Below, one piece after another: positions 9,144-18,519 of a DNA stretch of 64,000 nt. Under the pieces are notes generated by a model. The model was not told where the DNA came from and did no database searches. It worked only from the letters and a program-made list of their open reading frames with translations. Position numbers and translations under genes: made by a program. Numbering within the stretch: the first letter of the stretch is position 1; the number at the start of each line of letters is the position of its first letter. Source of the stretch: PZPK01 sp965230795 (lineage in GTDB: Bacteria > Pseudomonadota > Gammaproteobacteria > Pseudomonadales > Oleiphilaceae); assembly GCA_965230795.1 (NCBI GenBank), contig OZ246020.1:2604001-2668000 (forward strand). The letters run 5' to 3'.

Positions 9144-9159
9144 TTCCTTAACAGATAAT
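9131..9159 (+). promoter_or_regulatory. Predicted mmsA promoter
   Basis: A good -10 box GATAAT (9154-9159) lies 17 bases after 9131-9136, where no consensus -35 is present but the second MmsR half-site sits. A poor -35 covered by an activator site suggests an activator-dependent promoter. Predicted start is near 9166, about 35 bases before the mmsA ATG. Confidence 0.5.
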
Positions 9160-9200
9160 TCGGCGTAAAGTGAGTGAAAACCAAAACAACAGGTGTTCTC

Positions 9201-10691
9201 ATGAGCAAACAGGTCCCACTCCTCATAAACGGCAAGTTCGTTGAAAGCCAGAGCAAAACCAAAGCGCCCGTACTAAACCCCGCCACCCAGGACATTCTTG
9301 CGGAAGTTCCATTTGCTACGGCAGACGAAATCGAGCAGGCGGTGAGCGGCGCTGCGCGGACATTTCAGTCCTGGCGCAACACCCCCGTTCCCGAACGCGC
9401 TCGGCTCATGCTGAACTATCAGCACCTGCTCAAACAGCACCAGAAAGAAGTTGCCGAGATCCTTGCTGAAGATACCGGGAAAAATTTTGAAGATGCCATG
9501 GGAGATGTCTGGCGGGGCATTGAGGTTGTAGAACACGCGTGCAACATCCCTTCATTGCTGATGGGGGAAACCGTAGAGAACGTCGCACGCGGTGTCGATA
9601 CCTACAGTCTTACCCAGCCACTTGGCGTGACTCTGGGTATCACGCCATTTAATTTCCCGGCCATGATTCCCCTGTGGATGTTTCCGCTTGCCAACGCCTG
9701 TGGCAATACCATGATATTAAAACCATCCGAGCAGGTACCACTGGCTACCGTTCGTCTGCTGGAGTTGTATCAGCAAGCCGGGGCACCGGAAGGCCTCGTA
9801 CAGATGATTCACGGCGGCAAGGATCAAGTGGACCAGTTGCTCACGCATCCGGAAATTGTATCGGCATCTTTCGTTGGCTCGGTTCCGGTCGCCAAGCATG
9901 TTTATCAGACAGCCACGCAACAGCTTAAGCGGGCTCAGTGCTTTGCCGGTGCTAAAAATCATATGGTGGTTCTCCCGGATGCTGACAAAGATACCGTCAT
10001 GAACGCTCTCGTTGGCGCGACAGTCGGTGCAGCGGGCCAGCGCTGTATGGCCATCAGCGTCATTGTGTTTGTTGGTGAGTCGATTCAATGGGCAGATGAA
10101 CTGGCGGCAAGACTGAAGTCTGTCAGCCCCGGTATATGGAATGATCCACAATCTGCTTATGGTCCCCTCATCAGCCATGCTGCCAAGGAACGCGTTGCCA
10201 GCCTGATTCAATCCGGGATTGATCAGGGAGCCAGCTGTTTACTGGATGGACGAAATTGCCGTGTTGAGGGCTATCCGGATGGCAACTGGATGGGCCCCAC
10301 ATTGTTTAAGGACGTCTCGCGTGACATGGATATCTACAAAGAAGAAATCTTCGGCCCGGTTGTCAGCTGTATGCATGTAGACAGCCTGGATGCAGCGCTG
10401 GAACTGGTCAACAGCAATCCCTACGGTAACGGCACCTCAATTTTTACCCGCTCGGGCGCTGCAGCACGTCGTTATCAACATGAAGTCACCGTGGGTCAGG
10501 TAGGCATCAATCTGCCTATTCCGGTGCCCTTACCTTTCTTTTCCTTTACAGGCTGGAAAGGGTCTTTTATGGGCGACCTGCATGCCTACGGCAAACAGGC
10601 GGTTCGCTTCTATACTGAAACCAAAACCGTCACGGCCAGTTGGAAAGAAAGTCAGCTGGACGGTCCCAATATGAGCATCGCATTAAAATAA
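9201..10691 (+). CDS. mmsA: Methylmalonate-semialdehyde dehydrogenase (acylating)
   Basis: MmsA converts methylmalonate semialdehyde, NAD and CoA to propionyl-CoA, the last step of valine degradation. From the ATG at 9201 the protein has 496 residues, usual for the family; an upstream in-frame start at 9174 would add nine residues not expected in MmsA. It is an aldehyde dehydrogenase fold with catalytic Cys282 (AAGQRCMAIS), the NAD-site stretch GITPFNFPAM (146-155) and the MmsA-typical FAGAKNHMVV (248-257). It is the first gene of a five-gene operon covering isobutyryl-CoA to propionyl-CoA. Confidence 0.95.
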   Translation: MSKQVPLLINGKFVESQSKTKAPVLNPATQDILAEVPFATADEIEQAVSGAARTFQSWRNTPVPERARLMLNYQHLLKQHQKEVAEILAEDTGKNFEDAMGDVWRGIEVVEHACNIPSLLMGETVENVARGVDTYSLTQPLGVTLGITPFNFPAMIPLWMFPLANACGNTMILKPSEQVPLATVRLLELYQQAGAPEGLVQMIHGGKDQVDQLLTHPEIVSASFVGSVPVAKHVYQTATQQLKRAQCFAGAKNHMVVLPDADKDTVMNALVGATVGAAGQRCMAISVIVFVGESIQWADELAARLKSVSPGIWNDPQSAYGPLISHAAKERVASLIQSGIDQGASCLLDGRNCRVEGYPDGNWMGPTLFKDVSRDMDIYKEEIFGPVVSCMHVDSLDAALELVNSNPYGNGTSIFTRSGAAARRYQHEVTVGQVGINLPIPVPLPFFSFTGWKGSFMGDLHAYGKQAVRFYTETKTVTASWKESQLDGPNMSIALK

Positions 10692-10713
10692 TCCAAGTGG
10701 ATATATCAACACC

Positions 10714-11874
10714 ATGAATTTTGACCTGACTGAAGACCAGTTGGCATTCAAGCTGACTGCCCGAAAATTTGCCGAGCAACAACTCGCTCCCCATGCCGGG
10801 GAATGGGACAGTGACGAAGTCTTTCCGAAAGCCACGTTCGTCGAAGCCGGCAAACTTGGCTTAATGGCCATGTATATTCCGGAAGCACAGCACGGCATCG
10901 GCTTGAGCCGCCTGGATAGTGCGATCATCATGGAAGAGCTTGCTGCGGGCTGCACATCAACGGCTGCTTTCGTCAGCATTCACAACATGGCCTTTAATAT
11001 GCTCGCACGTTATGGCCAGGCAGAACTCGTCGATACCTGGTCCCCTGCCCTGGCGTCAGGTGAAAAGCTGGCCAGCTATTGCCTGACTGAACCTGGCGCT
11101 GGATCCGACGCTGCTTCATTGAGCACCAAGGCCGTTCGCGATGGTGATGTGTATGTGGTTAACGGCGCCAAGGCATTTATATCCGGAGCAGGTTCAACCG
11201 ATCTTCTGGTCACCATGGTCCGCACCGGCGAAGCGGGGCCAAAGGGAATATCCTGTCTCGCCATCCCTGCAAACTCTCCCGGAATCAGTTTCGGCAAAAA
11301 AGAAGAAAAGCTGGGCTGGAATAGTCAGCCTACCCGAACTATCAGTTTTGAAGACGTGCGTGTTCCGATTAAAAATCTGCTCGCAGAGGAAGGTGAAGGC
11401 TTCAAGCTCGCGATGGAAGGGCTGGATGGTGGTCGCATCAATATCGCTGCCTGTTCCGTTGGTACTGCCAGCGCCGCCTTAAAAGCAGCCGCACACTACG
11501 TCAACGAACGCCAGCAGTTCGGTAAACCACTTTCCGAATTTCAGGCAACCCAGTTCAAGTTGGCAGATATGCTCACCGAACTGGTGGCATCGAGACAAAT
11601 GATTTATCTCGCAGCCGACAAGCTCGATAAGAAAGATGCGGAACGCAGTGTTTACTGTGCCATGGCCAAGCGTCTCGCGACCGACCTTGGTTTTCGCATT
11701 TGTGATGAAGCCCTTCAGCTCCATGGTGGCTATGGCTATATCAGGGAATATCCGATCGAACGACACTTCCGGGACACCCGTGTCCATCGCATACTTGAAG
11801 GCACGAATGAAATTATGCGATTAATCATTGCCCGTCGACTGCTGGCCGATGATAATTTTGCGCTGATCCAATGA
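10714..11874 (+). CDS. Acyl-CoA dehydrogenase, probably isobutyryl-CoA dehydrogenase
   Basis: A 386-residue FAD acyl-CoA dehydrogenase. Visible motifs are YCLTEPGAGSDA in the FAD/substrate region, the C-terminal QLHGGYGYIREYP, and EGTNEIMRLI with the catalytic glutamate at about residue 362. Its place between mmsA and the hydratase of the valine operon makes oxidation of isobutyryl-CoA to methacrylyl-CoA the likely reaction. It starts 22 bases after the mmsA stop. Substrate is inferred from the operon, since sequence alone does not separate it from other short branched-chain acyl-CoA dehydrogenases. Confidence 0.88.
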   Translation: MNFDLTEDQLAFKLTARKFAEQQLAPHAGEWDSDEVFPKATFVEAGKLGLMAMYIPEAQHGIGLSRLDSAIIMEELAAGCTSTAAFVSIHNMAFNMLARYGQAELVDTWSPALASGEKLASYCLTEPGAGSDAASLSTKAVRDGDVYVVNGAKAFISGAGSTDLLVTMVRTGEAGPKGISCLAIPANSPGISFGKKEEKLGWNSQPTRTISFEDVRVPIKNLLAEEGEGFKLAMEGLDGGRINIAACSVGTASAALKAAAHYVNERQQFGKPLSEFQATQFKLADMLTELVASRQMIYLAADKLDKKDAERSVYCAMAKRLATDLGFRICDEALQLHGGYGYIREYPIERHFRDTRVHRILEGTNEIMRLIIARRLLADDNFALIQ

Positions 11875-11930
11875 TAAGCTGAGCCTCGAATGAGGCCAGT
11901 CCGGACACGCAAACACAGAAAGGTTAAAAC

Positions 11931-12719
11931 ATGACAACAATTGAGAGTAAAACCGACAAGATTCTCGTTGAAACCAAGGACAACATTGCTTGCCTGACCA
12001 TCAATAATCCGCCGGCTAATACCTGGGATCTGGAGAGCCTGAAAGGACTTGAAGATCTGATGCACCAACTCAATGCCGAGCCCGCGGTGATTGCACTCGT
12101 CATTACCGGTCAGGGTGGCAAGTTCTTCTCAGCAGGCGCTGATCTTAATCAGTTTGCAAGCGGAGACAAAGCAGCTTCCGAAAAAGTAGCTGATGCTTTT
12201 GGTCGGGCCTTTGAGGCTCTCGCGAGCTTTTCCGGGGTGAGTATCGCAGCCGTGAATGGCTACGCTATGGGAGGTGGACTCGAGTGTGCACTGGCCTGCG
12301 ATATTCGCATCGTTGAAGAACAGGCACAAATGGCATTGCCCGAAGCGACAGTCGGGCTACTCCCCTGTGCAGGTGGCACACAACGTTTATCCTGGCTGGT
12401 GGGTGAAGCGTGGGCGTCCCGAATGATCTTGTGCGGAGAACGCATTGATGCAGGTATCGCCAAATCCATCGGTCTGGCTCAGGAAGTCTGTGCCTCAGGA
12501 GAATCCCTAGCAAAGGCCCTGGAAATGGCGGCTGGCACTGCCAAGCAGAGTCCAGACGCGGTGCGCGCCTGCAAAAAACTGTTGAGTATGCCGAGAGAAC
12601 AGGCAATCCAGACAGGCTTGGTTCGTGAACGTGAATTGTTCGTGGACCTGATTGGTGGTGACAATCAATTGGAAGGCACGAACGCTTTTCTGGAAAAACG
12701 CAAAGCCGAGTGGCGTTAG
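11931..12719 (+). CDS. Enoyl-CoA hydratase of valine degradation
   Basis: A 262-residue crotonase-family hydratase. Both catalytic glutamates are placed as usual: NGYAMGGGLECALACD (first Glu near residue 120) and ALPEATVGLLPCAGGTQRL (second Glu near 140). The oxyanion-hole stretch FFSAGADLNQF is also present. Between the acyl-CoA dehydrogenase and the HIBYL-CoA hydrolase genes, its expected job is hydration of methacrylyl-CoA to 3-hydroxyisobutyryl-CoA. An AGAAAGG ribosome site precedes the ATG. General short-chain enoyl-CoA activity cannot be excluded. Confidence 0.88.
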   Translation: MTTIESKTDKILVETKDNIACLTINNPPANTWDLESLKGLEDLMHQLNAEPAVIALVITGQGGKFFSAGADLNQFASGDKAASEKVADAFGRAFEALASFSGVSIAAVNGYAMGGGLECALACDIRIVEEQAQMALPEATVGLLPCAGGTQRLSWLVGEAWASRMILCGERIDAGIAKSIGLAQEVCASGESLAKALEMAAGTAKQSPDAVRACKKLLSMPREQAIQTGLVRERELFVDLIGGDNQLEGTNAFLEKRKAEWR

Positions 12720-12784
12720 CAGCGCAGGGTTCATTGAAAACCAGGCATCGTTAATGCGGTGTTGGTGAAACAGGACATCTACTA

Positions 12785-13945
12785 ATGAGTACCGAGAAAA
12801 ACGTAGCCAACATTATTGTTGAAGAGATTAGCGCCAAACAGGGAAAGATTGGAAAGTTAACGCTCAATGCTCCCGACACCCTGAATAGCCTGACACTGGA
12901 TATGGTAACGGAGCTGTTCAAGCATCTGGAGGCTTGGGAACAGGACCCCAACATCGCTTTGGTGATATTGCAAGGCAGTGGTGAAAAGGCCTTTTGTGCT
13001 GGCGGCGATGTCCAACAGCTTTATCGCTCCGCTACTGAAACACCGGGTGGCCCCTGTTCCTATGCCGAGGATTTTTTCCGCAACGAATATCGACTGAACT
13101 ACAAGATTCACTGCTACAGCAAACCTCTGTTGTGTATTGGCCATGGTATTGTCATGGGTGGCGGCCTCGGTCTGATGGCCGGCGCAAGCCATCGCGTAGC
13201 CACGCCGAGCACCCGCATCGCAATGCCGGAAATCACTATCGGCTTGTTTCCAGATGTGGGTGGCACCTGGTTCCTCAGTCGTATGCCTCGAGGCCTGGGT
13301 TTGTTTTTTGCCCTGACCGGCGCCCCCCTGAACGCCCACGACGCGCTCTACTGCAAACTTGTTGATGCTGTGATGTCACAAGATGATGCTGACAATCTGG
13401 AGGCTCGACTCTGCGAACAATCCTGGCGCAAGGAAAGCCAGGCTAATTCAGCGCTGCTATCTGAGCTCATAGAAAGCAAGGCACTGGACAGCAAGATGCT
13501 GAATCGGGATATTCACTCGGAAATCAAAGCATGTTTGAGCACGCTCGAGCAGATCTGCCAGCAAACCTCACTCGGTGAAGTTCTGTTCGCCCTGCACAAT
13601 GCTCAAAGCGACAGCTCCTGGCTGAAAAAAGCCGCAAATACCCAGGCACACGGTTCCCCCTTGTCTGCATTGTTGATTTACGAACAGCTTCGTCGTTACC
13701 ACTATGCCTCTTTAAAAGAAGTGTTCCTGAGTGAGTATCGGCTGGCGACCAATATTGTGCGCTATCCGGAATTTGCCGAAGGGGTTCGCGCGCTGCTCAT
13801 CGACAAGGACAAGGACCCCAAGTGGCGATACCAGCATTTCAGTCAGGTTCCGGCTTCCGAACTCGAAGACTTCTTTAGCCCTCCATGGCCGGAAAACCCA
13901 CTCCTCGACCTATTGGAGCAAGATGACGAAGTCGCTGCCGCGTAA
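12785..13945 (+). CDS. 3-hydroxyisobutyryl-CoA hydrolase
   Basis: A 386-residue crotonase-family protein, about 120 residues longer than a hydratase, as is normal for HIBYL-CoA hydrolases. Motifs are AFCAGGDVQQLY (oxyanion hole), GHGIVMGGGLGLMAGASHRV and MPEITIGLFPDVGGTWFLSRMP, the latter carrying the acidic residues used for thioester hydrolysis. It releases free 3-hydroxyisobutyrate for MmsB, the next gene, while removing toxic methacrylyl-CoA equivalents. Operon position agrees exactly with the reaction order. Confidence 0.92.
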   Translation: MSTEKNVANIIVEEISAKQGKIGKLTLNAPDTLNSLTLDMVTELFKHLEAWEQDPNIALVILQGSGEKAFCAGGDVQQLYRSATETPGGPCSYAEDFFRNEYRLNYKIHCYSKPLLCIGHGIVMGGGLGLMAGASHRVATPSTRIAMPEITIGLFPDVGGTWFLSRMPRGLGLFFALTGAPLNAHDALYCKLVDAVMSQDDADNLEARLCEQSWRKESQANSALLSELIESKALDSKMLNRDIHSEIKACLSTLEQICQQTSLGEVLFALHNAQSDSSWLKKAANTQAHGSPLSALLIYEQLRRYHYASLKEVFLSEYRLATNIVRYPEFAEGVRALLIDKDKDPKWRYQHFSQVPASELEDFFSPPWPENPLLDLLEQDDEVAAA

Positions 13946-14006
13946 AAATTGCAGGCCATCGCTCGCGCACTTTGGCAACTAACACATCAAGAATAAGGAG
14001 AAAAAT

Positions 14007-14885
14007 ATGGCCAAAATTGCATTTATCGGATTAGGCAACATGGGTGGGCCAATGGCATCCAATCTGGTCAAGGCCGGACATAATGTTCGCGTGTTTGATC
14101 TGGTAAACGATCTGGTCAATCAGCTGGTCGGTCAGGGCGCTGAGGCAGCCTCTTCTGCCGAGGATGCGATTGATCAGGCCGACGCCGTGATCTCCATGCT
14201 ACCCGCTGGTAAACATGTCGCTTCCTTGTATCTGGGGGATGAAGGCTTGCTGGCCAAGATGGATACATCAACCCTGGTGATAGACTCCTCAACCATCGAC
14301 GCAGAAACCGCGCGCAAGGTTCATCAAGCCAGCGCACAATACGGCATAGACATGGTTGACGCACCTGTATCCGGTGGTGTCGCTGCGGCCCAGGCGGGTA
14401 CGCTGACCTTCATGTGCGGAGGCAATCAGGAAGCCTTTGATCGGGCTAAACCCATACTTTCAGACATGGGTATGAACATTTTTCTGGCCGGACCCGATGG
14501 CGCTGGACAGGTTGCCAAGATGTGCAACAACATGCTGCTGGCCATCCACATGATAGGTACCAGCGAAGCCTTGAAGCTGGGGAAAAACAACGGTCTGGAC
14601 CCAGCCGTATTGTCAGAAATCATGCTCGCCAGTTCGGGCAAAAACTGGAGCCTGGAAAAATATAATCCCTATCCTGGGGTCATGGAATCCAGCCCCGCAT
14701 CCAATGGCTATCAACCGGGCTTCATGGTTGATCTGATGGCCAAAGATCTGGGATTGGCCATTGAGAACGCCGAAAGCACCGATAGCAACACGCCGCTGGG
14801 TTCCAAAGCATTGGAAATGTACAGGGAGAAACAGGCAGCAGGTGACGGCAAGCGGGATTTTTCAAGTATTATCGAGAGTTTATAA
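14007..14885 (+). CDS. mmsB: 3-hydroxyisobutyrate dehydrogenase
   Basis: A 292-residue beta-hydroxyacid dehydrogenase oxidising 3-hydroxyisobutyrate to methylmalonate semialdehyde with NAD. The N-terminal Rossmann motif GLGNMGGPMA is at residues 8-17, the substrate-binding DAPVSGGVAAAQAGTL follows near 117-132, and the catalytic lysine lies in GAGQVAKMCNN (about 165-175). A strong ribosome site (AAGGAG) precedes the ATG. It closes the valine operon and its product feeds MmsA, the first gene. It ends 12 bases from the convergent hybrid kinase gene, with no obvious terminator. Confidence 0.95.
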   Translation: MAKIAFIGLGNMGGPMASNLVKAGHNVRVFDLVNDLVNQLVGQGAEAASSAEDAIDQADAVISMLPAGKHVASLYLGDEGLLAKMDTSTLVIDSSTIDAETARKVHQASAQYGIDMVDAPVSGGVAAAQAGTLTFMCGGNQEAFDRAKPILSDMGMNIFLAGPDGAGQVAKMCNNMLLAIHMIGTSEALKLGKNNGLDPAVLSEIMLASSGKNWSLEKYNPYPGVMESSPASNGYQPGFMVDLMAKDLGLAIENAESTDSNTPLGSKALEMYREKQAAGDGKRDFSSIIESL

Positions 14886-14897
14886 AAGCAGCGTCAA

Positions 14898-17800
14898 TTA
14901 CGATTCCTGTTCCAGCCACTTGTCCAGTACCTGTTTCAAGGCAGCAGGTTCAAGTGGCTTGGCGAGATAGTCGTCCATACCCGCCTCATGACAACGTTCG
15001 CGATCCCCTTCCATGGCATTCGCCGTCAGGGCAACAATTGGGATATCAATAGCACTTCCAGGCCGTTGCCGCTGGCGTATCTGTCGACTGGTCTCAAAGC
15101 CATCCATTTCCGGCATTTGGCAATCCATCAGGATCAGATCATAGCGGCCAGCACCCTTGTCCTGATCCAGCAATTCCAACGCAAGCCTGCCGTTTTCAAC
15201 GACTTCACAACGGTTGTAGCCTAACTGACCAAGCATCATTTTAGTGACCAGCTGGTTCGTCAAATTGTCCTCGACAATCAGAATCTTCTTATCAGAACCC
15301 ATTAGCAGATTTGACGACTCATCATCGGAACTTATATCAGCATCCGGGGTGTCGGGACCGCAGCCCAGCGCCCTCTTGATCTGGCCTCTGAGCATTTCGC
15401 GAGTATGGATACAGGGCAACACAACCTGTCCATCCTCAGAGGCAGAATGCTCCCCCAGCCCCTGGATTGCGAGACAGGGGGTATCGGCAGGCAGATGCTT
15501 TTTCAACATACGTCTGACATTTTGTGGCCCCTTTCCATCCCTCCAATCGCAAATGAGCAGGTCCCAGAAAGCTTCACTATCGTTATTCTGGCTTTCAAGA
15601 CTGTTAATTGCTTCAGTGCTTCCTTTATCGGGAGGGACGGTTAGAGTCGTGACACCCCATCGCACCAAAAGCGTCTTGATCGCTTGTTCGCGCTCGACAT
15701 CATTCACACACAAGATGACCCGCGTATTGGTCAGGTCCGGATCAAGGATTTCAGTCGATAATGCATCCCTATCACTCAAGCCAAGCGGCAATGTAACGAT
15801 AAACTGACTTCCTTTTCCCAAACGGCTCTGTAGCTCAATGGTTCCGCCCAACAGTTCGCAGAGTCGTTTGACGATTGCCAAGCCAAGTCCGGTACCGCCA
15901 AACCGACGCGTCGTCGTTGCGTCCGCCTGACTGAATGCATCGAAAATAGTATCAACCCTTGCTTCATCAATGCCAATACCAGTGTCAGCAATCACTAACT
16001 CGACAACTGCCTCGTCAAATCCCTCGTTCTCAGCTTTGATATCGACTACCAGGCTAATCGATCCCTGCTGGGTGAATTTGATGGCGTTACCCAGCAAATT
16101 GGTGACGATCTGACGTACTCGCATCGCATCACTGCAAATCTCTGTGTTCGCCATTCTGCTCGTATCCACCGTTAACGAGAGTCCTTTTTGTTTGGCGTCC
16201 AAAGACATTCCCGTTGCGGTTTTACAAAGCAAATCATCCAGATCAAATCGCGACTTGTTAATGGGCATTTTGCCGGCTTCAATTTTGGAAAAGTCGAGCA
16301 CATCATCAATAATTCCAAGCAGTGACTCAGCACTGTGTTTGGCGACAGAAAGATAATGCTGCTGCTGTTTGTCTTGAGTGGCGCTGTCCAGAATATTCAA
16401 CATACCCAGCACGCCATTCATGGGTGTGCGAATTTCATGGCTCATGGTGGCCAGAAACCGGGTTTTCGCAATGGCAGCAGCCTCTGCTCCTTCCTTGGCT
16501 CGACGCAGGGCAGTTTCTGTCTCCTGCAGACGCTCACGACTGATGATCGTTCCCGTAATGGTCGCCAGAGAAATAATGAAAGACACTTCAGATTGATGCC
16601 ACGTTCGCGCCTGACCAACGTGTTCCGCACATATCACGCCAATTATGCCATCGTCTATGCGTATAACTGCGTCGAGCATGGACTGAATATCAAGGGGCTT
16701 TAGATAGTCATCCACAAATTCAAGGGTACGCGGATCGTTCATGGCATCATCGGCGACAATGTGTCCATGCTCGATCAGGGCTTCAAAATACCTGGGGTAC
16801 TTCGCCTGATGGAGTTCCAGATTTGATTTCTCGACACTGCGCTTGCCACCTTCTTCTGTTACCGAGCCCAGCACCCGGCGGCGTAGCAGCTGTTTTTCCG
16901 CATCAAACTGCCACAGGCTGAGGCGCGATACGCCCAGAGCTTCCAATGCCTGACTCACCAAATAGTCCTCGGCATCCTCGAGATTGCCGGAAACCACGCG
17001 AGGATCGACCGACATCTCGGCAAGTATGCGATTGTGAACCGCCATTTTTTGTGCAGATGACTCGGCTTTCTTGCTATCCGTTACATCAAGCAGAAAGCCA
17101 TCCAGATACTTCGGGTTACCGGCTGACTCATAGGATGCACGGCCCTTATCCTGCACCCAGCGAATCCGACCAGCGCGCGTGATAATACGATATTCCACCG
17201 ACCAGGTTTCGCCTGCTTCAATGGCAGCTCTGATCGTTTCATCAACGATGGGACGATCATCCGGATGAATCAGTGTATGCAAAGATACATCCGTTCCGCC
17301 GGTCAATTCCTCCTCTGAATAGCCGCACAGCTCATTGATCTGCTCACTGACGAATAAAGCGGGATACCCCTCCTCAGGGCTGAACCGGTAGGTTACTCCT
17401 GGAATATTGCGTACCAGCGACGCAAAGCGGTCATGGCTGAGCTGCAGGCTTTCTGCAGTGAGCTGTTGGCGCCGCGCCCAGCGACTAACTGATATCGCAA
17501 ACAGAACAGCCACAGAAAACAATAAGGTGAACAGAATTCGCGGCAACCACAATTCACTTCCTGCCAACAGCCATCCGAGTCTGGGCAAGGCCGCCAATTC
17601 CCAAACCGCACCGGGAATTCGTATTTCAGTCCGCACAGCATTTTCCAAAAAGACGCTGCTATCGCCATAAAATGCATTGGCGTTTGCGCCACCCTTGTGT
17701 CGAATCGCCAGCCGGAAGCGTTTGGAATAGTCGTCCAGGCCGACGTTTTTGTAAACCTTATCCATATCCAGTACCACGGATATGAGCCCCCAGAACTCTG

Positions 17801-18422
17801 ACTGTTCCTGCTTACCGGGTATAAAAACGGGAATGCGACCAATAATTCCCTGTCCACCCTGGACCAGTTTTAACGGCCCAGCCAGAACCAGTTCACCGGA
17901 ATCACGCGCAGCGACCGCCTGAGCCCTTTGTTTTGAATTGCTTAGATAATTCAGGCCAATTGCGCTTTCATTGCCTTCGAGTGGATACATGAGGCTCAGG
18001 ATCATATCGGGCGCAGCACCAATATTGCGAATCTGGCTATGGCTGCCGAGGAAGGGTCTCGCGAACTGTGCAAATCGACGCTGATCCAGATTCGGCTCAT
18101 TCACCACCAGTGCAGTAAGGCCTCTCACCATTTGAATGTCAGCCGCCAATGCTCCCTCAAACCGCGCCCGCAACACGCTGAGATCCTGCAGCAACTGCTG
18201 GCGTTGTCGTTCAATAATTTGCTCTCGATTCAACTGATCGACGAAGACAGCAAGACCGGATATAAACAATAGAAGCAGAATAAACACCCAGGCGTAAACA
18301 CGCCGAGTGTGAGCTGGTGCTTGATTGGAATGATCGTTGTTCAAGTGCAAAGGCTTCTCCGGGAACCACCCACTTAGCGAAGTATAGACCAGTCGACACG
18401 GCAGCGATTGCAAGGAAAGCAT
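14898..18422 (-). CDS. Membrane hybrid sensor histidine kinase (CHASE-PAS-GAF-HisKA-REC)
   Basis: An inner-membrane hybrid kinase of 1174 residues. Transmembrane helices at about 44-62 and 292-312 enclose a CHASE-type periplasmic sensor. Next come a PAS domain (about 328-455), a GAF domain (470-635), HisKA with phospho-acceptor His662 (MSHEIRTPMNG), HATPase and two receiver-like domains. The first receiver (about 895-1020) looks degenerate; the last (about 1045-1160) keeps VEDN and the DLILMDCQMPEMDG phospho-acceptor. No Hpt domain is evident. A TTG at 18344 is an alternative start preceded by a better ribosome site. It may be co-transcribed with the diguanylate cyclase 97 bases upstream. Signal unknown. 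Confidence 0.88.
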   Translation of the reverse strand: MLSLQSLPCRLVYTSLSGWFPEKPLHLNNDHSNQAPAHTRRVYAWVFILLLLFISGLAVFVDQLNREQIIERQRQQLLQDLSVLRARFEGALAADIQMVRGLTALVVNEPNLDQRRFAQFARPFLGSHSQIRNIGAAPDMILSLMYPLEGNESAIGLNYLSNSKQRAQAVAARDSGELVLAGPLKLVQGGQGIIGRIPVFIPGKQEQSEFWGLISVVLDMDKVYKNVGLDDYSKRFRLAIRHKGGANANAFYGDSSVFLENAVRTEIRIPGAVWELAALPRLGWLLAGSELWLPRILFTLLFSVAVLFAISVSRWARRQQLTAESLQLSHDRFASLVRNIPGVTYRFSPEEGYPALFVSEQINELCGYSEEELTGGTDVSLHTLIHPDDRPIVDETIRAAIEAGETWSVEYRIITRAGRIRWVQDKGRASYESAGNPKYLDGFLLDVTDSKKAESSAQKMAVHNRILAEMSVDPRVVSGNLEDAEDYLVSQALEALGVSRLSLWQFDAEKQLLRRRVLGSVTEEGGKRSVEKSNLELHQAKYPRYFEALIEHGHIVADDAMNDPRTLEFVDDYLKPLDIQSMLDAVIRIDDGIIGVICAEHVGQARTWHQSEVSFIISLATITGTIISRERLQETETALRRAKEGAEAAAIAKTRFLATMSHEIRTPMNGVLGMLNILDSATQDKQQQHYLSVAKHSAESLLGIIDDVLDFSKIEAGKMPINKSRFDLDDLLCKTATGMSLDAKQKGLSLTVDTSRMANTEICSDAMRVRQIVTNLLGNAIKFTQQGSISLVVDIKAENEGFDEAVVELVIADTGIGIDEARVDTIFDAFSQADATTTRRFGGTGLGLAIVKRLCELLGGTIELQSRLGKGSQFIVTLPLGLSDRDALSTEILDPDLTNTRVILCVNDVEREQAIKTLLVRWGVTTLTVPPDKGSTEAINSLESQNNDSEAFWDLLICDWRDGKGPQNVRRMLKKHLPADTPCLAIQGLGEHSASEDGQVVLPCIHTREMLRGQIKRALGCGPDTPDADISSDDESSNLLMGSDKKILIVEDNLTNQLVTKMMLGQLGYNRCEVVENGRLALELLDQDKGAGRYDLILMDCQMPEMDGFETSRQIRQRQRPGSAIDIPIVALTANAMEGDRERCHEAGMDDYLAKPLEPAALKQVLDKWLEQES

Positions 18423-18519
18423 CCTTTCACCCCATGCATTCAGATAAAGGTATTGCTTGGCTTTCTGCTAATTGGAGCTACCCCGGATGCGTACACTGTT
18501 GAATAGCAGAGACACTTCC

